Assembly (NCBI GenBank): GCA_022447405.1
Contig: JAKVCE010000020.1
Location: 1-9,934, forward strand
Length of the DNA stretch: 9,934 nt
Reading direction: 5' to 3'
Source of the DNA: Planctomycetota bacterium
Lineage (GTDB): Bacteria; Planctomycetota; UBA1135; GCA-002686595
The notes beneath the pieces were generated by a model, which was not told the origin of the DNA, did no database searches, and was given only the letters and a program-made list of their open reading frames with translations. The position numbers and the translations under genes were made by a program. Positions 6,871-9,934 of this stretch are shown piece after piece. How positions within the stretch are numbered: the stretch's first letter is position 1; the number at the start of each line of letters is the position of its first letter.

Positions 6871-8448
6871 TCAGCTGCCGAACTGGTATGCCCCGAGGTC
6901 GAGGCCATCTGCTGAGAGGCCGCGCACAGGGGAGATGGCTCGCAGGTGGATGTCTCCGTCGTGCGCGTTCACGAACCTTGGGTCCATGTCGACGTTGTTT
7001 GCTCCGGGCCAGCCGCCCTGGATGTCTGTGTAGGTGACGCTGGTCGTGCTGGGGCCAGTGCCGGGCGTCTTGTGACCGACGACGAGGATGATCTCTGCCC
7101 CGATGTCTCCCCACATGATGCTGTTCTTGATGGTGGGCATGGAGAGGTTGCGGCCATAGATCGCTGAGCTCTCATACTCCGAGCCGTTCAGGGTGAAGGT
7201 GCAGTAGTCGAGGTCAGGGGAGGTCGAGATCAAGTGGAAGGCGCCGCCGCGTCCGTTCCTCGCGAAGTTCTTCACGAAGCCGCACCTCCTGAAGATGGAG
7301 TTCGAGCAGTTCACCGCGTAGATCCCGCCGCCGTCATAGCGGGCCATGTTGGTGAGGAACTTGCAGGTGTCGATCAAGAGGTTGTCTACAGAGTCCATGT
7401 AGATCGCACCCCCGTGGCAGCCCTTGCTGTGGTTGCGACGGAAGAAGCCCCGATGGATCCCTATCACCGCGCCGTTCATCGCCGCGATGCCTGCGCCGTT
7501 CCTCCCGCATGAGTTCTGAATCAGGTGTGTGCGCTCTGTCGAGAACTCAGCCGCGCCGATGAGGACGCCGCCTGCATCTCGAACCGAGCGGTTCCCCTTG
7601 ATCGTGCACTCGATGAACTGGGCGACGCTGCCGTTCTGGATGGCCATCCCGGACCCGTCTCTCCCAGAGAAGTTCTTGAAGAACTCGGTCTTGGTCGCGA
7701 CGAGAGAGGTGTAGTTCAAGTACATCCCCGCCCCGTCTTGGTGCAGGGTGTCGTTCCAGGAGATCCCACACCCCTCGAGCTCTAGCTGCACGTTGTTTCG
7801 GGTGTAGAGGCCTCCGCCGTTGTCCCTGGCGTGGTTGAAGTAGAGGTTGCACGAGAGGAGGGTGAGGGAGCCCGTCTCTTGGAAGATCGCGCCGCCGTCG
7901 ATCGCTGTGGAGTTGAGCGTGAAGAGGCACGCCTCAAAGGCCAACTCGGAGTGGTTCCTAGCGTAGACACCGCCGCCGCGTCCGAGTGTGTGGTTGTTCG
8001 TGATGACGCAGTCGATGAAGGTCGGTGAGGAGCTGTCGACGTGGACTCCGCCGCCCCGCTGCTCGGTCCCCGCTCCGTTACAGACCTTGAAGCCTTGGAT
8101 CACAGGGGAGGTGCCTGAGCCGTTTTGAAAGCGCAGCGCGCTGCCTGTGCCGCCAGCGTCGATGGTGGTAGAGAGCGAGCCAGCAGTGGCGATGATGGAG
8201 ATGTCTTTGCCGTCTACGGTCACGTTCTCGTAGTAGACGCCAGGCGCCACATGGATGACGTCGCCATGACTCGAGGCGGAGACGGCGTCTTGGATCGCGC
8301 AGAAGGGGTCTGTAGCGCTGCCGGTTCCGGGGCATGCGGGGTTTGAGAGGTCGACGTAGAGGTCGCTGGCTGCGCCGACCTGAGCGAGGACACAGAGCAT
8401 GCTCGTGGCGAGCGCGGCGACGCGCATGCTATGGATCTCCACCTTCAT
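6871..8448 (-). CDS. Secreted right-handed parallel beta-helix repeat protein
   Basis: A 525-residue protein. An N-terminal signal peptide (hydrophobic AALATSMLCVLAQVG ending near residue 27) is followed by YVDLSNPACPGTGSATDPF and an 'AIQDAV...GDVIHVAPGVYYENV' segment, typical of DUF1565/pectate-lyase-fold beta-helix proteins. From about residue 133 come some nine to ten repeats of about 26 residues: GGG(V/I/L)Y, a variable turn, a hydrophobic-Cys pair and a 'xxN' turn. Each builds one coil. The tail (DPRFVNAHDGDIHL...LDLGAYQFG) is the usual end of this protein type; no C-terminal anchor is seen. Such proteins bind or cleave polysaccharides or act as surface adhesins. No catalytic set is recognisable, so the role is open. 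The start at 8448 is supported by AAAGGAG at 8459-8465, 10 nt upstream; ATG 8427 gives a shorter leader. Sampled G+C is about 59%, lower than the neighbours. Confidence 0.85.
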   Translation of the reverse strand: MKVEIHSMRVAALATSMLCVLAQVGAASDLYVDLSNPACPGTGSATDPFCAIQDAVSASSHGDVIHVAPGVYYENVTVDGKDISIIATAGSLSTTIDAGGTGSALRFQNGSGTSPVIQGFKVCNGAGTEQRGGGVHVDSSSPTFIDCVITNNHTLGRGGGVYARNHSELAFEACLFTLNSTAIDGGAIFQETGSLTLLSCNLYFNHARDNGGGLYTRNNVQLELEGCGISWNDTLHQDGAGMYLNYTSLVATKTEFFKNFSGRDGSGMAIQNGSVAQFIECTIKGNRSVRDAGGVLIGAAEFSTERTHLIQNSCGRNGAGIAAMNGAVIGIHRGFFRRNHSKGCHGGAIYMDSVDNLLIDTCKFLTNMARYDGGGIYAVNCSNSIFRRCGFVKNFARNGRGGAFHLISTSPDLDYCTFTLNGSEYESSAIYGRNLSMPTIKNSIMWGDIGAEIILVVGHKTPGTGPSTTSVTYTDIQGGWPGANNVDMDPRFVNAHDGDIHLRAISPVRGLSADGLDLGAYQFGS

Positions 8449-8458
8449 TCCTTCGTCT

Positions 8459-8465
8459 CTCCTTT
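8459..8465 (-). promoter_or_regulatory. Strong ribosome binding site of the beta-helix gene
   Basis: AAAGGAG on the - strand lies 10 nt before ATG 8448. It is one of the few strong Shine-Dalgarno sequences in this window and decides for 8448 over the internal ATG at 8427. Confidence 0.7.
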
Positions 8466-8472
8466 CTGGTGC

Positions 8473-8511
8473 GCGCCTAGAGGGGCGCTGCTTCGACCTT
8501 ACTCAGGTCGA
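8473..8511. repeat. Two hairpins in the beta-helix gene leader
   Basis: GCGCC (8473-8477) pairs with GGCGC (8484-8488), and TCGACCT (8493-8499) pairs with AGGTCGA (8505-8511) around a 5-nt loop. Both are perfect and lie back to back between the ribosome site and the AT-rich patch. If transcription starts near 8520 on the - strand, both fold within the 5' leader of the beta-helix mRNA, where they could protect or regulate it. Confidence 0.45.
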
Positions 8512-8526
8512 TCCATTGCAATAAAT

Positions 8527-8556
8527 ATTATGCGCCTTTGAAGGAAAGGGCTACAA
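8527..8556 (-). promoter_or_regulatory. Candidate promoter of the beta-helix gene
   Basis: On the - strand, CATAAT (8532-8527; 5 of 6 to TATAAT) lies 18 nt downstream of TTGTAG (8556-8551; a weak -35). It is inside the most AT-rich patch of the window (about 32% G+C over 8521-8580). Transcription would start near 8520, giving a leader of about 70 nt. Confidence 0.45.
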
Positions 8557-8618
8557 ATCAGCAATACCTATCAATTTTGAGGCCATTTTTGAGGCCTCTC
8601 CAATGGGTGGAGTAGCCC
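8548..8618. repeat. Long inverted repeat enclosing two stems
   Basis: GGGCTAC (8548-8554) and GTAGCCC (8612-8618) are perfect inverted repeats enclosing about 57 nt. Inside lie GAGGCC/GGCCTC (8579-8584/8593-8598, 8-nt loop) and CTCCA/TGGAG (8598-8602/8608-8612, 5-nt loop), nearly abutting the outer stem. The layout resembles a small branched RNA or a multi-arm operator. With both candidate promoters pointing outwards it would lie between the transcripts, so a DNA-level role (operator) is more likely than a riboswitch, unless an unseen small RNA is made. Confidence 0.4.
8575..8596. repeat. 10-nt direct repeat TTTTGAGGCC, 12-nt period
   Basis: TTTTGAGGCC occurs at 8575-8584 and 8587-8596 with a 2-nt gap. 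The second copy plus CTC also creates the GAGGCCTC palindrome at 8591-8598. Two same-direction copies about one helical turn apart look like tandem binding sites for a regulator acting on the divergent genes. Confidence 0.45.
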
Positions 8619-8628
8619 CTATGGGTCC

Positions 8629-8656
8629 TTGAGAGCTCGCAGGGGGGCCGTATCCT
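8629..8656 (+). promoter_or_regulatory. Candidate promoter of the exonuclease-like gene (leaderless)
   Basis: TTGAGA (8629-8634) and TATCCT (8651-8656) are separated by 16 nt. The -10 ends 6 nt before ATG 8663, so the mRNA would begin at the start codon, which agrees with the lack of a Shine-Dalgarno. The same -10-to-ATG geometry appears before the rlmD-like gene. Confidence 0.5.
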
Positions 8657-8662
8657 GGGCCT

Positions 8663-9373
8663 ATGCAGCATGAGTCAGGCAGGCGGGTCTCCTTTGACAT
8701 CGAGATCGCAAACATCTTTGAGCTAGGGCCTGGAGAGGACCTCGACCAGTACGGCCCCTTCGACATCTCCTGCGCTGCCGCTGCGGATGACCAAGGCGAG
8801 GTCACGCACTGGACGAGCCTCGCTCCGAACGGCTCCTACGCCGACCACCTTGACCCTGCGACGGCCCACGAGCTGCTCGCCTGGCTTCGTGAGGAGCAGC
8901 TCGCAGGCTCTAGGCTCTTCGCCTGGAACGGGCTCTCCTTCGACCTGCGCTGGATCGGGGTCGCCGCCCAGGATGTGGACCTCGCCGCTGAGGTCGCGCT
9001 AGACCTCTACGACCCCATGTTTCAGTTCTTCGTTCAGCGAGGCTTCCCCGTCGGTCTGGCCAAGGTCGCGAATGGGCTCGGGGTCACGGAGACCAAGCTC
9101 ATGGACGGCGCGGACGCGCCAGAGCAGTGGGCGAGCGGGAACCACCAGCTGGTGCTCGACTATGTGGCGGGGGACTGCCGCATCACCGACGCGGTGGTCG
9201 CAGGCATTGAAGAGTCCGGGGGAGTCACCTGGAGGACCAGCCGGGGCTCCCTCTCAACGGAGCCCATGCCTGAGCTCAAGCAGGTCCGCGCGCTCCTGGA
9301 CGCGCCGGAGCCCGACACCTCCTGGATGGACGCGCCGCTGCCGCGCTCGAAGTTCACGAGCTGGCTCCCCTGA
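8663..9373 (+). CDS. DEDDy 3'-5' exonuclease-like protein (DnaQ/RNase H fold)
   Basis: A 236-residue soluble protein with the core of the DEDD exonuclease superfamily. Exo I is FDIE (D12, E14). Exo II is AWNGLSFDLRW (D94), with the typical 'xNGxxFDxxxL' look. Exo III is DYVAGDC (Y167, D171, Yx3D), the DEDDy form. All four acidic metal ligands and the tyrosine are present, so it should be active. Length and single-domain build suggest the stand-alone group related to PolB exonuclease domains (RNase_H_2 / predicted 3'-5' exonuclease), not a polymerase proofreading domain. Substrate (DNA or RNA) is not readable. The C-terminal about 45 residues, rich in proline and aspartate, look like a linker or tail. 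The start ATG 8663 sits just downstream of a candidate -10 box. The opposite-strand kinase-like gene ends 10 nt beyond its stop. Confidence 0.82.
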   Translation: MQHESGRRVSFDIEIANIFELGPGEDLDQYGPFDISCAAAADDQGEVTHWTSLAPNGSYADHLDPATAHELLAWLREEQLAGSRLFAWNGLSFDLRWIGVAAQDVDLAAEVALDLYDPMFQFFVQRGFPVGLAKVANGLGVTETKLMDGADAPEQWASGNHQLVLDYVAGDCRITDAVVAGIEESGGVTWRTSRGSLSTEPMPELKQVRALLDAPEPDTSWMDAPLPRSKFTSWLP

Positions 9374-9383
9374 GGCGAGCGGT

Positions 9384-9934
9384 CTAGCGGCGCAGCTCAG
9401 GCTCGTCTTCTGCGGTGGCCTCGCGAGCAGCTTCAGCCGCTTGCTTGCGCAGGCCGCGATGCATGGCCTCAAAGCCGACGTTGGCAGGCCGATTGAGGTA
9501 GTCGAGCTCGGGCTGTATGCGCTCTACGCCGCCGAGCTCCAGGACGCGATCGATGAGCCGGGTGCGCTCTTGCATGGAGAGGGAGTCCACAGGGATGTAG
9601 GGCACCTCGAAGAACTCGAGCATGAACTTCACCATCCCGTCGATCCTCAGGACCTCCTCCCAAGAGACGCCAGCGCGTACGCCGTCATCGCTGAGGAGCT
9701 CTTGGTGGGGGCGCAGGTAGAAGACGACGCCGCCGGTGAGAGATTGCATGTAGGTCTTCAGGCGCTCGTCCTTCGCGACCTGTCCCAAGATCGTCGCGTG
9801 GTGTGCCGCGTAGGCGAGGTTGCAGAACGCGCGGTCTGAGACGAAGGAGCCCTCCTGCTGCATCTCAGCAGAGATCTGTCGCAGGTAGACCTCCGTCTGG
9901 TAGTGGTTGACGAGGTCCACGTTCGTGCGCAGCA
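9384..9934 (-). CDS. C-terminal part of a P-loop nucleotide-kinase-like (AAA_28/NadR-type) protein
   Basis: The frame is open to the window edge, so only the last about 183 residues are seen; its stop is TAG at 9386-9384. Visible are NHYQTEVYLRQI, then SFVSDRAFCNLAYA, whose 'SDR' is typical of nucleoside/nucleotide-kinase lid or acceptor segments. Next come a 'VFYLRPHQE' strand-turn, VSWEEVLRIDGMVKFMLEFFEVPYIPVDS, and a mostly charged tail after about residue 160. This fits P-loop ATPases annotated AAA_28 or NadR ribosylnicotinamide-kinase-like, which phosphorylate nucleosides or related small molecules. The P-loop itself lies outside the window, so activity cannot be confirmed. GTG 9920 is not a real start, as the frame continues upstream with L-R-T-N. 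Confidence 0.65.
   Translation of the reverse strand, partial: LRTNVDLVNHYQTEVYLRQISAEMQQEGSFVSDRAFCNLAYAAHHATILGQVAKDERLKTYMQSLTGGVVFYLRPHQELLSDDGVRAGVSWEEVLRIDGMVKFMLEFFEVPYIPVDSLSMQERTRLIDRVLELGGVERIQPELDYLNRPANVGFEAMHRGLRKQAAEAAREATAEDEPELRR

Noticed and set aside
6871..8448. CRISPR or tandem DNA repeat array
   Set aside because: The roughly 78-nt periodicity reflects protein coils that are divergent at DNA level, not identical repeats with spacers.
8548..8618. Classical riboswitch
   Set aside because: No match to a riboswitch core that I recognise, and candidate promoters place it outside both mRNAs.
1..9934. Mobile element, tRNA or attachment site
   Set aside because: No transposase, integrase, terminal repeats or tRNA-like cloverleaf seen on either strand.

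Overview
This is a GC-rich bacterial window. Hand-counted coding lines run about 65-73% G+C. It holds eleven genes packed back to back, two of them cut by the window edges. Leucine is mostly CTC and glutamate GAG, spacers are short, and gene ends overlap. The AlgH/YqgE protein, the Fe-S RlmD-type rRNA methyltransferase and the secreted 'disordered-repeat' beta-helix protein suggest a Gram-negative environmental lineage. Myxococcota (Polyangia-like) or Planctomycetota-like is my best guess. That is an inference from style and protein types; there is no rRNA or marker gene to settle it.

Layout. (1) Positions 1-3025, + strand: the C-terminal tail of a HEPN-type protein (Rx4H motif), a two-domain cupin of unknown substrate, the tRNA wobble 2'-O-methyltransferase TrmL, and a polytopic membrane protein resembling the MATE/ANKH (MOP) transporter group. 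The cupin and trmL are 4 nt apart and are probably co-transcribed. A set of nested inverted repeats separates trmL from the transporter gene. (2) Positions 3022-4641, - strand: a large GT-C/AftB-like membrane glycosyltransferase, convergent with the transporter gene and sharing a CTAG in which both stop codons lie. (3) Positions 4720-6859, + strand: a tight three-gene operon (rlmD-like, a 59-residue cysteine-rich protein, algH-like), in which each junction overlaps by 4 nt. (4) Positions 6871-8448, - strand: a secreted right-handed beta-helix protein of about 26-residue repeats, with lower G+C than its neighbours. (5) Positions 8449-8662: the only sizeable intergenic region. It contains an AT-rich patch (about 32% G+C over 8521-8580), candidate divergent promoters, several perfect inverted repeats and a 10-nt direct repeat. 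(6) Positions 8663-9373, + strand: a short stand-alone DEDDy 3'-5' exonuclease-like protein. (7) Positions 9384-9934, - strand: the C-terminal part of a P-loop nucleotide-kinase-like/AAA protein that runs off the edge.

How they fit together: two RNA-modification enzymes (tRNA wobble base, 23S rRNA m5U) sit in separate operons with small or poorly understood partners. The rest are cell-surface genes (glycosyltransferase, beta-helix protein, transporter) and nucleic-acid/nucleotide enzymes. I see no mobile element, CRISPR array, tRNA or rRNA. I found no convincing complete new defence system. The best leads are the structured divergent regulatory region at 8449-8662, the small Cys protein translationally locked between rlmD and algH, the cupin-trmL pair, and the edge-truncated HEPN gene.
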